Below, piece by piece: positions 8,951 to 17,812 of a DNA stretch of 64,000 nt. The DNA is from Desulfosporosinus acidiphilus SJ4 (GTDB taxonomy: Bacteria; Bacillota; Desulfitobacteriia; Desulfitobacteriales; Desulfitobacteriaceae), in contig NC_018068.1 of NCBI RefSeq assembly GCF_000255115.2, positions 1,240,001 through 1,304,000 of the forward strand, written 5' to 3'. Position numbers and translations under genes: made by a program. Below the pieces are notes generated by a model. It was not told the DNA's origin. It ran no database searches and worked only from the letters and a program-made list of their open reading frames with translations. Each line of letters begins with the position of its first letter. Position 1 is the first letter of the stretch.

Positions 8951-9060
8951 TGTCTGCAGACAATCGAGCGTTTTTAATACTCTCAGAAAGTATAACTTCG
9001 TTGCATAGAATGGCTTATGTGCGAAGACAGTGTTTTCGTCCTCCCGCATAAGTGCAACTA
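8951..9060 (+). repeat. Intergenic hairpin repeat, copy A
   Basis: This gap begins with the 12-bp palindrome TGTCTGCAGACA (8951-8962). It continues with a nested hairpin at 9000-9058: GTTGCA pairs with TGCAAC, CTTATG with CATAAG, and CGAAGAC with GTTTTCG around AGT. The segment from about 8983 to 9060 is related to 53391-53477, with the same order of elements and changes that keep the stems paired. It is intergenic and contains no credible ORF. It belongs to the dispersed family described in the findings. Confidence 0.65.
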
Positions 9061-9123
9061 GGGCCGAGTTTTTTTAGAAAGCTGCTTATATTTTCCGGAA
9101 CTTAGAAAAGAAGGATGAGTAGA

Positions 9124-9894
9124 ATGCCTATCTTAGAAGTGAAAAATTTAACTCTTCGTTTTGGCGGGTTAACAGCTGTCAATAACCTCAGCTTCGATAT
9201 TGAAGAAAATTCGATCATGAGTCTCATCGGACCTAATGGGGCAGGCAAGACGTCAGCCTTTAACTGCCTGACAGGTTTTTATAAAGGCAGTGAAGGGGAT
9301 ATCCTGTTCCAGGGCCGAACTATTTTCCGGCAGAAGCCGTATAAAATTACGAAAATGGGAATGGCGCGAACCTTTCAGAATTTACGCTTATTCAAAGATA
9401 TGACTGTTTTAGAAAATGTTATGTCAGGCATGCACAGCCGTACCTCTGCCGGGGTTCTGGGAGCCGTTTTAAGACTCCCGAGTCAGCGTCAGGAAGAAAA
9501 GAAAATACGGCAGGTGAGCGAAGAGTGCCTGGATTTTGTGGGCATCTTGGATAAGAAGGACCGTCTGGCCCGTAATCTGGCCTACGGTGACCAGCGCCGA
9601 GTGGAATGGGCCAGAGCATTGGCAACACACCCCAAACTTATTTTGCTGGATGAACCGGCCGCCGGGCTTAATCATGATGAAAAGGATCAGTTAGTAGACT
9701 TGATCCATCGTATTCGCAAAGATCTAGGAATCACAGTCTTGTTGATTGAGCATGATATGGGCCTGGTCATGAAAGTCTCGGAAAAAATCGTCGTTATTGA
9801 TTATGGACAAAAAATTGCCGAAGGGACTTCGGAGGAAGTCAAAAATAATCCAAGAGTCATTGAAGCTTACTTGGGTAAGGAGGATGAGGAATGA
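9124..9894 (+). CDS. livG: ABC transporter ATP-binding protein LivG
   Basis: First ATPase of the LIV-type importer, about 256 residues. It has Walker A GPNGAGKTS, the LivG-specific segment MARTFQNLRLFKDMTVLENV, signature LAYGDQRRVEWARAL and Walker B LILLDEPAAGLNHDE, with the H-loop LLIEHD. The ATG at 9124 is preferred because the GAAGGATGAG site is then about 9 bp away; the ATG at 9115 sits almost on top of it. The 3' end overlaps livF by four bases. Confidence 0.92.
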   Translation: MPILEVKNLTLRFGGLTAVNNLSFDIEENSIMSLIGPNGAGKTSAFNCLTGFYKGSEGDILFQGRTIFRQKPYKITKMGMARTFQNLRLFKDMTVLENVMSGMHSRTSAGVLGAVLRLPSQRQEEKKIRQVSEECLDFVGILDKKDRLARNLAYGDQRRVEWARALATHPKLILLDEPAAGLNHDEKDQLVDLIHRIRKDLGITVLLIEHDMGLVMKVSEKIVVIDYGQKIAEGTSEEVKNNPRVIEAYLGKEDEE

Positions 9895-10607
9895 GCGACT
9901 TAGCACTCGTCCTGCAAAATGTGGAAACCTTTTATGGCAAAATTCATGCCCTTAAAGGGGTTAGCTTAGAAGTACCCAAGGGGAAAATCGTGACACTGCT
10001 TGGCTCCAATGGTGCGGGAAAGACCACGACCTTAAAAACGATTTCGGGTCTGATTCAAGCGTCTGCGGGTAAGATTGAGTTTTACGGCCGGGATATTGTT
10101 AAAGAGAAAGCTCACAATATTGTCAGTATGGGATTAATCCATGTCCCTGAAGGACGGCGGATTTTTAAAGACTTAACTGTGAAAGAAAATCTTGAATTAG
10201 GGGGTTTTACCCTCAAAGATGATTCGTTGCGCCGCAATCGAATTGAGCATGTTTTTGAAATGTTTCCCCGCTTGAAAGACCGGCAAAAGCAAATCGGGGG
10301 AACCCTCTCAGGGGGCGAACAGCAAATGCTGGCTATAGGCCGCGCTATGATAACGGACCCGAAACTTCTTTTATTAGACGAGCCCTCCATGGGTCTTGCT
10401 CCTCTGATTGTCCAAGATATTATGAGAATTATTAAGCAGTTGAATGCTGAAGGTACAACAGTTTTGCTGGTGGAGCAAAATGCGAAGATCGCCTTAAAAT
10501 TAGCGGATTACGGTTATGTTCTAGAGACCGGAGAGTTAGTCATGGAAGGGAATAGTGCGGAGCTCAGGAAAGATGAGAGAGTGACAAAGGCTTATCTTGG
10601 CGAATAG
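9891..10607 (+). CDS. livF: ABC transporter ATP-binding protein LivF
   Basis: Second ATPase of the importer, 238 residues, with Walker A GSNGAGKTT, the LivF-typical VPEGRRIFKDLTVKENLELG, signature LSGGEQQMLAIGRAM, Walker B LLLLDEPSMGLAP and LLVEQN. It overlaps livG by ATGA. With livJ, livH, livM and livG it completes a five-component importer. The next gene in the same direction is the first glycyl-radical enzyme. Confidence 0.93.
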   Translation: MSDLALVLQNVETFYGKIHALKGVSLEVPKGKIVTLLGSNGAGKTTTLKTISGLIQASAGKIEFYGRDIVKEKAHNIVSMGLIHVPEGRRIFKDLTVKENLELGGFTLKDDSLRRNRIEHVFEMFPRLKDRQKQIGGTLSGGEQQMLAIGRAMITDPKLLLLDEPSMGLAPLIVQDIMRIIKQLNAEGTTVLLVEQNAKIALKLADYGYVLETGELVMEGNSAELRKDERVTKAYLGE

Positions 10608-10906
10608 ATCGAGGTCTTTGCTCTTTACAAGGACCTTAACTTCGGCTTCTCATATCATGGAATAAGTATAGAGCGCGGGTTGCTCCAAACGCGATATAAA
10701 CATTGACGGTGAGAAGATTTTGGCTATGGGAGCTATTGTTGTTCAGACGGTTTTTAACTGGAGCGCACCGTTAATCATGATAGAGTTACCATGATAGTGG
10801 AAGAAGACTATAGATGACTGGCAGCAGGAATGATTTTAGAAATAGAAGAGGGGGATATCCGAATGAGGTGACCCTGATCCTAGAATCGTTGAGCGGGGGT
10901 GTGAAT
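10608..10906 (+). other. Leader region before the first glycyl-radical enzyme
   Basis: About 300 bp with no independent gene. It holds short inverted repeats (ACGGT/ACCGT around 10748-10770 and GCG..CGC around 10674-10693). I found neither a clear sigma-A pair nor a sigma-54 GG-N10-GC element. The 5' end of the downstream frame (from 10814) is open here but reads unlike a glycyl-radical enzyme N-terminus, so part of this stretch is probably untranslated leader. Confidence 0.4.
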
Positions 10907-13300
10907 GTGCCACAAAGAGCCGAGAACAGCTACATGGAGCGCGTGAATCGCCTCAAGCAGAGAGTACTGGGAACTCGTCCCGAGATGGATCTGGAGAATG
11001 CCAGAATTCTTACCGAGGGCTTTCGGGAGACTGAAGGTCAGCCTCTCGTCCTGCGTAAAGCCAAGGCTTTTCGCAGACAGTGTCAGGAAAAGACCGTGAA
11101 GATTTGGGACGATGAGCTGATCGTGGGGTGTTCCGGAAGCAAGATGCGGGGGGGAATTCTATGCGCTGACACCTGCTGGTCGGTGCTCAATGAAGAATTG
11201 GAAACCATTAATGACCGCCGCTATGACCCTTTTTATTTAAAGCCGGAAGACAGCAGAGTTTTTGAAGAAGAGATCCGTCCTTACTGGCAAGGAAAATCCA
11301 CCTATGAGGAGTGGTTAGCCCAGATTCCAGAGGACACCCGTATTCTGAGAGATCATGGGGTCATCTACATTAACCGCAAAGCAGTCCGTGGCTGGGGGGA
11401 AACTACGGCGGGTTATGAATGGCTGATCCACGAAGGTGTCAGCGGTATTCAAAAACGAGTGGAAGAGAGAAAAGCTACCTTAGATATTACCAAACCGGGA
11501 GATTATGAAAAAGATTACTATTTAAGCGCTCTCCTGATTGTCGCTGAAGGGTTAAAGACCTTAGGGAAACGCTATGCCCAGGAAGCAGAAAGACTGGCGG
11601 CATTAGAAGAACATCCGCAGAGGAAAAAGGAACTTCTGGAGATTGCTGCAGTTTGCCGTCAGGTGCCGGCTAATCCGGCACGGACCTTTCGCGAGGCTTT
11701 GCAGTCTTTTTATTTTTATCAAACGGCCATCTTTATGGAACAGAATGCAGCAAGCTATAATCCTGGACGTATGGATCAGTACCTTTGGCCCTACTATCAA
11801 GCCGACCTTGAAGCAGGGCGCCTAACATCCGAGGAGGCCCAGGAACTTTTAGACTGTCTGTGGGTTAAGTTCAGTGAACCCTGTCTCTTTCAGGATGCTG
11901 TTACGGCGGAATTTGCCGCCGGGTATCCCATGTTTCAAAATGTTTGTGTCGGTGGTGTAGACAGTTCCGGCAGGAACGCCGTTAATGATCTTTCCTATTT
12001 AATCCTGCAAGCGACTATGGACGTTCAGCTCTATCAGCCTTCCCTTTCAGTTCGCTATAGCCTGGCCAAGAATCCCAACTCCTTCTTGAGAAAAGTCGTA
12101 GAGCTCATTTCTCTCGGAACAGGATTCCCGGCCTTCCATAACGATGATATAGGGATTAGGATGCTCTTAAATAAAGGAATTCCCCTGAAAGAAGCCTTTA
12201 ATTGGAATCCCTGCGGTTGTGTTGAGACGAATTTGGAGGGACGTCTGCGTCAATACACTGCTCTGGCGGATATTAATCTGGGGAGTATCGCGGAGTTCGC
12301 TCTTCTGGACGGAAGAAACAGGAAAAGCGGTGATTATATCTCCGAGCGAACAGGAAACCCCCTGAATTTTAAGACTTTTGCTGAGTTTCTGACTGCGATA
12401 AAGAAGCAGATTGATTATGCCACCCGGGCCGTGGTGAAAGGGAGTCATGTGATTGATGAAATCGGTATGCATCGTCCGGTTCCGGCTCTTTCCTTGACCT
12501 TTAAAGAATGTATCGAGCAGGCTAAAGATTATGCCTGGGGCGGAGCTAAATATAATGTGGGTAATGGAATTATTTTGATAGGGGTTGCCGATTTAATCAA
12601 CAGTTTAGCTGCTGTGAGACATATTGTATATGAAACGAAACAAGCGACTATGGAACAGCTTCTTAAAGCTCTTGACTGTGACTTTGCAGGATATGATGAT
12701 ATCCGCAAGCTTTGCTTAGACTCACCTAAGTACGGCAACGATGATCCTCTGGTTGACGATATCGCGGGAGAAATGTTTACCTATATTGCCGATGAAATTG
12801 AGAAATACAGCAGTAAATTCGGACGCATGACACCGGGTATTCTCCCTGTGTCCGGCAATACTCCATTTGGTTTGGAAGTGGGTGCACTTCCCTCAGGCCG
12901 CCGGGCTTGGAAACCTCTGGCGGACGGGGTCAGTCCCAGCGGAGGAACAGACTTCAACGGTCCGGGATCGGTTTTGAAGTCTGTGGCTAATATTCCCCAC
13001 GACCGGTTTGTTCAGGGAACTTTGCTGAATATGAAAGTTGAGCCGGAGCTATTATCTACAGAAAACGGCATGATTCAAATGATGGCTCTGCTTAAAAGCA
13101 TGTGCAGTCTGGGAGTCTTCCATGTCCAATTCAATGTCATTGACCAGGAAAAATTAGTGCAGGCACAGAAAAATCCCGAAGAATACCGGGGCCTGCTCGT
13201 TCGGGTTGCCGGTTATACGGCCTATTTTGTGGAACTTGGCAAAGATGTTCAAGACGAGATTATTGGGCGTACCGTACAGCAGGGAATTTCGGTGGGATAA
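10907..13300 (+). CDS. Glycyl-radical enzyme of unassigned substrate
   Basis: Anaerobic radical enzyme of the pyruvate formate-lyase superfamily, about 797 residues from the GTG at 10907 (GAGCGGGGGTG upstream); GTG 10868, GTG 10901 and ATG 10934 are alternatives. The thiyl-radical cysteine and the catalytic base lie in NPCGCVETNLEGR (Cys438, Glu440). The glycyl-radical loop is LLVRVAGYTAYF (Gly769). The Cys-X-Glu pair is shared by dehydratases, C-N lyases and aryl-acetate decarboxylases, not by pyruvate formate-lyase. Residues that mark HypD in the neighbouring enzyme are absent, so it is not a duplicate. I also do not see the decarboxylase histidine 33 residues after the cysteine, nor a small HpdC-like subunit gene. 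Context (LIV importer, HypD, proline genes) suggests an amino acid or betaine substrate, perhaps a hydroxyproline C-N lyase, but this is a guess. Confidence 0.85.
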   Translation: MPQRAENSYMERVNRLKQRVLGTRPEMDLENARILTEGFRETEGQPLVLRKAKAFRRQCQEKTVKIWDDELIVGCSGSKMRGGILCADTCWSVLNEELETINDRRYDPFYLKPEDSRVFEEEIRPYWQGKSTYEEWLAQIPEDTRILRDHGVIYINRKAVRGWGETTAGYEWLIHEGVSGIQKRVEERKATLDITKPGDYEKDYYLSALLIVAEGLKTLGKRYAQEAERLAALEEHPQRKKELLEIAAVCRQVPANPARTFREALQSFYFYQTAIFMEQNAASYNPGRMDQYLWPYYQADLEAGRLTSEEAQELLDCLWVKFSEPCLFQDAVTAEFAAGYPMFQNVCVGGVDSSGRNAVNDLSYLILQATMDVQLYQPSLSVRYSLAKNPNSFLRKVVELISLGTGFPAFHNDDIGIRMLLNKGIPLKEAFNWNPCGCVETNLEGRLRQYTALADINLGSIAEFALLDGRNRKSGDYISERTGNPLNFKTFAEFLTAIKKQIDYATRAVVKGSHVIDEIGMHRPVPALSLTFKECIEQAKDYAWGGAKYNVGNGIILIGVADLINSLAAVRHIVYETKQATMEQLLKALDCDFAGYDDIRKLCLDSPKYGNDDPLVDDIAGEMFTYIADEIEKYSSKFGRMTPGILPVSGNTPFGLEVGALPSGRRAWKPLADGVSPSGGTDFNGPGSVLKSVANIPHDRFVQGTLLNMKVEPELLSTENGMIQMMALLKSMCSLGVFHVQFNVIDQEKLVQAQKNPEEYRGLLVRVAGYTAYFVELGKDVQDEIIGRTVQQGISVG

Positions 13301-13364
13301 ATGTTACAAGGGTAAAGATTATCGGGGAAAAGATTCCGAGGCTAAAGTTTATGGGGTGAAGGTT

Positions 13365-14426
13365 ATGACGGAATTAGAAAAGACTAAAATGCCATCCCAG
13401 AGGTCTCTTGGAGATACAGCAGGTGATGCCGAAGGTTCTGTCTTAGGTCGCGCTGAATCTTCAATTAGAACATCGATTAACACATCTGAGGAATTAATGG
13501 GATTAGTGCTCAGAATCGAGCGGACATCAATCCACGATGGGCAGGGGCTGCGAACAGTTATTTTCCTCAAAGGCTGTCCGCTTCGCTGTCAGTGGTGTTC
13601 CACACCTGAATCTCAGAGACATGAACCGGAAAGAGGGTACGTAACTGATCGCTGCAATGGCTGCGGTACATGTGTGAACATATGTCAGCAAGGTGCCCTT
13701 GCCATAGCTAAGCAAGAGGGCAAGGTCATCATCAATTCCTCAAAATGCCGGGTATGTTTCGTTTGTGCTGAGAAATGTCCGCAGAATGCCATAAAAAAAT
13801 ATGGACGTTTAATGTCCGCGACAGAAACAGTCCGGGAAATCTCCAAGGATGAGATTTTCTTTTTTTATTCCGGCGGCGGTGTTACTATTAGTGGAGGGGA
13901 GCCTCTGGCCCAGTCAGAGTTTGTCTCAGAAATCCTGAGAAGGTGCCGGGGACAGGGAATTCATACGGCTATGGAGAGCAGTCTTTACGCCCCTTTTGAG
14001 AGTGTCTTGAAGGTTTTGCCCTGGCTGAATGTCTTATACGTTGATCTCAAACACATGAATGAAGAATTACATAAACAATGGGCAGGAAGAGATAATTCTC
14101 TGATCCTCGCTAACCTGAGAAATGTTGATGATTCAGATACCCCGCTGGATATTATTGTGCGCATCCCCTTAATTTCGGGAGTGAACGATTCAGATGCGAA
14201 TCTCATGGCTGCTGCGGAATTTTGCCAATCCCTGCGCAAACTGCAAGAGATCGAGCTCTTGCCTTATCACCGGCTTGGTCTTGAAACCTATAGAAATCTT
14301 CAGAGGGATTACCCTTTAAAAGACTTGCTGCCGCCGGTGGGAGAGAGAATCTTGGAGCGGGCTGGTTTTCTTGCCCGGCAGAATCCCAAAGTGCCGGTCC
14401 GTGTCGGCGGAGAGTTGGTAAATTGA
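13365..14426 (+). CDS. Glycyl-radical enzyme activating protein (radical SAM)
   Basis: Radical SAM activase that installs the glycyl radical on its partner. The SAM-cluster motif is in FLKGCPLRCQWCSTPES (CxxxCxxC). A ferredoxin-like insert with two [4Fe-4S] motifs follows (CNGCGTCVNIC and CRVCFVCAEKC), as in activases of non-PFL glycyl-radical enzymes. SGGGVTISGGEPLAQ is the SAM-binding GGE region. The ATG at 13365 (GGGGTGAAGG upstream) gives 353 residues with a Ser/Glu-rich N-terminal extension of about 45; the ATG at 13497 after GAGGAA would give 309, matching the second activase. It directly follows the unassigned enzyme and probably activates it. Confidence 0.9.
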   Translation: MTELEKTKMPSQRSLGDTAGDAEGSVLGRAESSIRTSINTSEELMGLVLRIERTSIHDGQGLRTVIFLKGCPLRCQWCSTPESQRHEPERGYVTDRCNGCGTCVNICQQGALAIAKQEGKVIINSSKCRVCFVCAEKCPQNAIKKYGRLMSATETVREISKDEIFFFYSGGGVTISGGEPLAQSEFVSEILRRCRGQGIHTAMESSLYAPFESVLKVLPWLNVLYVDLKHMNEELHKQWAGRDNSLILANLRNVDDSDTPLDIIVRIPLISGVNDSDANLMAAAEFCQSLRKLQEIELLPYHRLGLETYRNLQRDYPLKDLLPPVGERILERAGFLARQNPKVPVRVGGELVN

Positions 14427-15349
14427 CAGACGGAGTGTTGAATGTGACGCAAGGCAAGATCATTAATATTATGAAATATTCCATCCACGATGGACCGGGT
14501 ATTCGAACCGCTGTTTTCTTTAAGGGCTGTCCCCTTAATTGTCTTTGGTGTCATAATCCGGAAAGTCAGAAATATGACCAAGAGTTGTTCTATTGGCCGG
14601 ATCGCTGTATCGGCTGCGGCCAATGCTTGGCGAGTTGTGTTAACGATGCGATTAGACTGGCAGAAGACCAATTAATATTTTACCGCACTCAGTGTCAGGC
14701 TTGCGGAGACTGCTGTAAGGTCTGCCATGCCGGGGCGCGAGATTTGGCAGCTAAAACGATGTCGGTGAGCCAAGTGATGGCTGAGATTGAAAAAGACCTC
14801 GTATTTTATGACGAATCGGGAGGCGGGGTAACCTTTTCAGGCGGAGAAGCCTTGATGCAGCCGGTCTTCCTTACAGAACTGCTGAAGGAGTGTCAAAAGA
14901 AGGAGATACACACGGCTGTTGAGACCTGCGGCTATGCTAAGCCGGAAATTCTCCATACCATCAGCCCCTTCGTTAATCTCTTCTTATACGATCTCAAACT
15001 TATGGATTCCCAGCGACACCAACACTACACCGGGGTGCCCAATGAACTTATCCTGGACAACCTGCGCTGGCTGACAGAGCACCATCCCAAGGTTCATGTC
15101 CGCGTACCTATCATTCCCGGTTGTAATGATGATAAGGAAAATCTTCACCAACTGGGAGAATTCGTTGCCTCCCTGAAAAGAATTCAAGAACTCCATTTGC
15201 TGCCCTATCACCGGGCGGGAGTGGATAAATACAAACGGTTGGGTCTGGAGTATCAGCTGCCGGAGATCCAAGTTCCTGAGAATGAACAGATGGAGAAGAT
15301 CAAGATGGAATTGGAACGATATGGGTTAAAGGTTAAAATCGGCGGTTAA
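14423..15349 (+). CDS. Glycyl-radical enzyme activating protein (radical SAM), HypD partner
   Basis: Second radical SAM activase, 308 residues, starting at a TTG that overlaps the stop of the first activase by four bases. It has IHDGPGIRTAVFFKGCPLNC with CxxxCxxC, two ferredoxin clusters (CIGCGQCLASC, CQACGDCCKVC), SGGGVTFSGGEALMQ and a C-terminal LLPYHRAGVDKY region. It ends 26 bp before the HypD-like gene, the usual arrangement for hypD and its activase. The two activases are similar but clearly diverged, so each probably serves one of the two flanking glycyl-radical enzymes. Confidence 0.92.
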   Translation: MTDGVLNVTQGKIINIMKYSIHDGPGIRTAVFFKGCPLNCLWCHNPESQKYDQELFYWPDRCIGCGQCLASCVNDAIRLAEDQLIFYRTQCQACGDCCKVCHAGARDLAAKTMSVSQVMAEIEKDLVFYDESGGGVTFSGGEALMQPVFLTELLKECQKKEIHTAVETCGYAKPEILHTISPFVNLFLYDLKLMDSQRHQHYTGVPNELILDNLRWLTEHHPKVHVRVPIIPGCNDDKENLHQLGEFVASLKRIQELHLLPYHRAGVDKYKRLGLEYQLPEIQVPENEQMEKIKMELERYGLKVKIGG

Positions 15350-15375
15350 TAATTTTTGAGGGAGGAGAGGTTGAA

Positions 15376-17733
15376 ATGAATGAACGAGTAACCATGCTGA
15401 GGCAGCAGAGTCTAGAAACCGAAGCCTATATTTCAGCGGAAAGAGCAGAATTAATGACGGAATTTTATCGTCAAGCCGGTAATACCTCCGTGCCTGTCCG
15501 AAGAGCCTTAGCTTTTAAGTACATGCTGGAACGCAAAGCGATCTGCATCAATCCGGGAGAATTGATCGTAGGAGAACGAGGACCTGCTCCCAAGGCGACG
15601 TATACCTATCCTGAGCTTTGCTGTCATTCCCTTGAGGATTTAGATATTCTCGACTCGCGGCCCAAGATTTCCTTTAAGGTAAGTCAGGAAGTTCGTGAGG
15701 TTTACAAACAGCAAATCATTCCTTACTGGCAGGGAAATTCTATGCGCGACCTGATTTTTCAGGAGATGTCCGAGGAATGGAAAGCGGCTTATGATGCGGG
15801 AATATTCACAGAATTTATGGAGCAGAGAGCACCGGGCCATACCGTTCTTGATGATAAAATCTATCGCTTAGGCTTTTTGGATTTTATAGAGAAAATTGAG
15901 GACCAATTAGCAAATCTCGACTATTTGAATGATCCTGAAGCCTATCAGAAGCAGGAAGAGCTTAAGGCCATGAGAATTTGCGCCGAGGGAATCATAACAT
16001 TCGCTAAGCGGTATGCCCAAAAAGCTAAAGAAATTGCTCAAGGTGAGACAGACCCGCTGCGCAAGTCAGAACTGGAAACCATTGCCGAAGTATGTTCCTA
16101 TATACCGGCTCATGCTCCGAGAAATTTCTGGGAGGCCCTGCAAGCCTATTGGTTTGTCCATCTCGGTGTTATTCTGGAACTTAATACCTGGGATGCCTTT
16201 AACCCCGGGCGATTGGATCAGCACCTGTATCCTTTTTATAAGAAGGCTTTAGCCGAAGGAACTTTGACTGAAGAAAAGGCCAAGGAACTTTTACAGTGTT
16301 TTTGGGTTAAGTTTAACAACCAGCCGGCACCGCCTAAAGTGGGGGTAACCGCGGCAGAAAGCGGGACTTATACGGATTTCGCCAATATCAACAGCGGCGG
16401 ACTTAAAGCGGACGGGTCGGATGGGGTCAATGACGTCACATACCTCGTGTTAGATGTTATCGATGAAATGCGCCTTTTGCAGCCTAGTTCCAATATTCAA
16501 TTGAGCAAAAAAAATCCTGATCGTTTTATCAGGCGAGCGGCTCGCATTATCCGCAAGGGTTGGGGCCAGCCTTCCGTTTTTAATGCCGACTCTGTGGTTG
16601 AAGAGCTGCTGCGCCAGGGCAAATCCATTGAGGATGCCCGTCAGGGCGGTACTAGCGGCTGCGTTGAGACAGGTGCCTTTGGCAAAGAAAGTTATATCCT
16701 CACAGGATATTTCAACTTACCGAAGATCTTTGAACTGACCTTACACAATGGGATTGATCCGAAGACCGGTGGGCGATTGGGCCTGGAAACCGGAGATCCC
16801 GGAGGATTTAGTTCCTATGAGGAACTCTTCGAAGCCTTTAAAAAGCAGCTTCACTATTTCCTTGACATTAAGGTTAAAGGGAGCAATGTTATCGAGCGCC
16901 TCTATGCAGCCTATATGCCTTCTCCCTTCCTGTCCATGCTCATCGACGATTGTATTCTTAAAGCTAAGGATTACAATGACGGGGGTGCCCGTTACAATAC
17001 GAACTATATTCAAGGTGTCGGCCTGGGCAGCCTCACAGATACCTTGTCAGGCATTCGCTATCATGTTTATGATCAAAAAGATCTGACCATGGAACAACTG
17101 CTTAAGGCTTTGGAGCAAAACTTCGAGGGACATGAAGGAGTTCGCCAGCTGCTGCTGAACAAAACGCCCCATTTTGGCAATGATGATGACTACGCCGATG
17201 AAATCATGGTCGATATTTTTAACGCCTACTATAATGAAGTCAATGGACGGCCCACGATGAAAGGCGGGGTCTATCGCATTAATATGCTGCCCACCACCTG
17301 CCACGTCTATTTCGGCTCGGTCATCGGCGCTACGGCTGACGGCCGCAGGGCTTGGGAACCGCTTTCCGAGGGGATTTCTCCCGTTCAAGGATCTGATCGC
17401 TTAGGGCCGACGGCAGTTATCAAGTCCGCTTCCAAAATGGATCATGCCCGCACCGGGGGGACTTTGCTGAATCTGAAGTTTACTCCCCAAGTGGTGGAGG
17501 GAGATGAAGGGCTTGAGAAATTAGTCCAGCTGGTTCGCTCCTACTTCAAGTTAAGCGGCCACCACATTCAGTTCAATGTTGTCAGCGCCAAGACCCTGCG
17601 GGCGGCTCAGAAGGAACCGGAAAAGTATCGTGATCTCATTGTCCGCGTTGCCGGATACAGCGATTACTTCTGTGACCTCAGTGAAGCTTTGCAGGAAGAG
17701 ATTATTACTCGGACAGAGCATACAGCTTTTTAA
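15376..17733 (+). CDS. hypD: trans-4-hydroxy-L-proline dehydratase (glycyl-radical enzyme HypD)
   Basis: Dehydrates trans-4-hydroxy-L-proline to (S)-1-pyrroline-5-carboxylate with a thiyl radical. The protein is 785 residues. The thiyl cysteine and base are Cys429 and Glu431 in TSGCVETGAFGKE; the radical glycine is Gly760 in RVAGYSDYF. I recall the active-site residues of Clostridioides difficile HypD as His160, Asp278, Ser334, Asp339, Phe340, Cys434, Glu436, Tyr450, Thr645 and Gly765. Here His155, Asp273, Ser329, Asp334, Phe335, Cys429, Glu431, Tyr445, Thr640 and Gly760 occupy the same places with a constant offset of five, which is strong support. The upstream GAGGGAGGAGAGG is an excellent ribosome-binding site. 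The P5C product would feed the P5C dehydrogenase encoded at 23600-25231. Confidence 0.92.
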   Translation: MNERVTMLRQQSLETEAYISAERAELMTEFYRQAGNTSVPVRRALAFKYMLERKAICINPGELIVGERGPAPKATYTYPELCCHSLEDLDILDSRPKISFKVSQEVREVYKQQIIPYWQGNSMRDLIFQEMSEEWKAAYDAGIFTEFMEQRAPGHTVLDDKIYRLGFLDFIEKIEDQLANLDYLNDPEAYQKQEELKAMRICAEGIITFAKRYAQKAKEIAQGETDPLRKSELETIAEVCSYIPAHAPRNFWEALQAYWFVHLGVILELNTWDAFNPGRLDQHLYPFYKKALAEGTLTEEKAKELLQCFWVKFNNQPAPPKVGVTAAESGTYTDFANINSGGLKADGSDGVNDVTYLVLDVIDEMRLLQPSSNIQLSKKNPDRFIRRAARIIRKGWGQPSVFNADSVVEELLRQGKSIEDARQGGTSGCVETGAFGKESYILTGYFNLPKIFELTLHNGIDPKTGGRLGLETGDPGGFSSYEELFEAFKKQLHYFLDIKVKGSNVIERLYAAYMPSPFLSMLIDDCILKAKDYNDGGARYNTNYIQGVGLGSLTDTLSGIRYHVYDQKDLTMEQLLKALEQNFEGHEGVRQLLLNKTPHFGNDDDYADEIMVDIFNAYYNEVNGRPTMKGGVYRINMLPTTCHVYFGSVIGATADGRRAWEPLSEGISPVQGSDRLGPTAVIKSASKMDHARTGGTLLNLKFTPQVVEGDEGLEKLVQLVRSYFKLSGHHIQFNVVSAKTLRAAQKEPEKYRDLIVRVAGYSDYFCDLSEALQEEIITRTEHTAF

Positions 17734-17812
17734 ATAACTGTTTGCTAAGGAACATTTGCAATCTGATTACTCTACAGGTTTTCAATAAAGAACGCTCTCC
17801 CAGTGTACTAGT

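Noticed and set aside
10907-13300. 4-hydroxyphenylacetate or indoleacetate decarboxylase
   Set aside because: The overall look around NPCGCVETN is compatible, but no histidine is found 33 residues after the cysteine, the matching later glutamate is absent, and no HpdC-like small subunit gene is nearby. Left unassigned.
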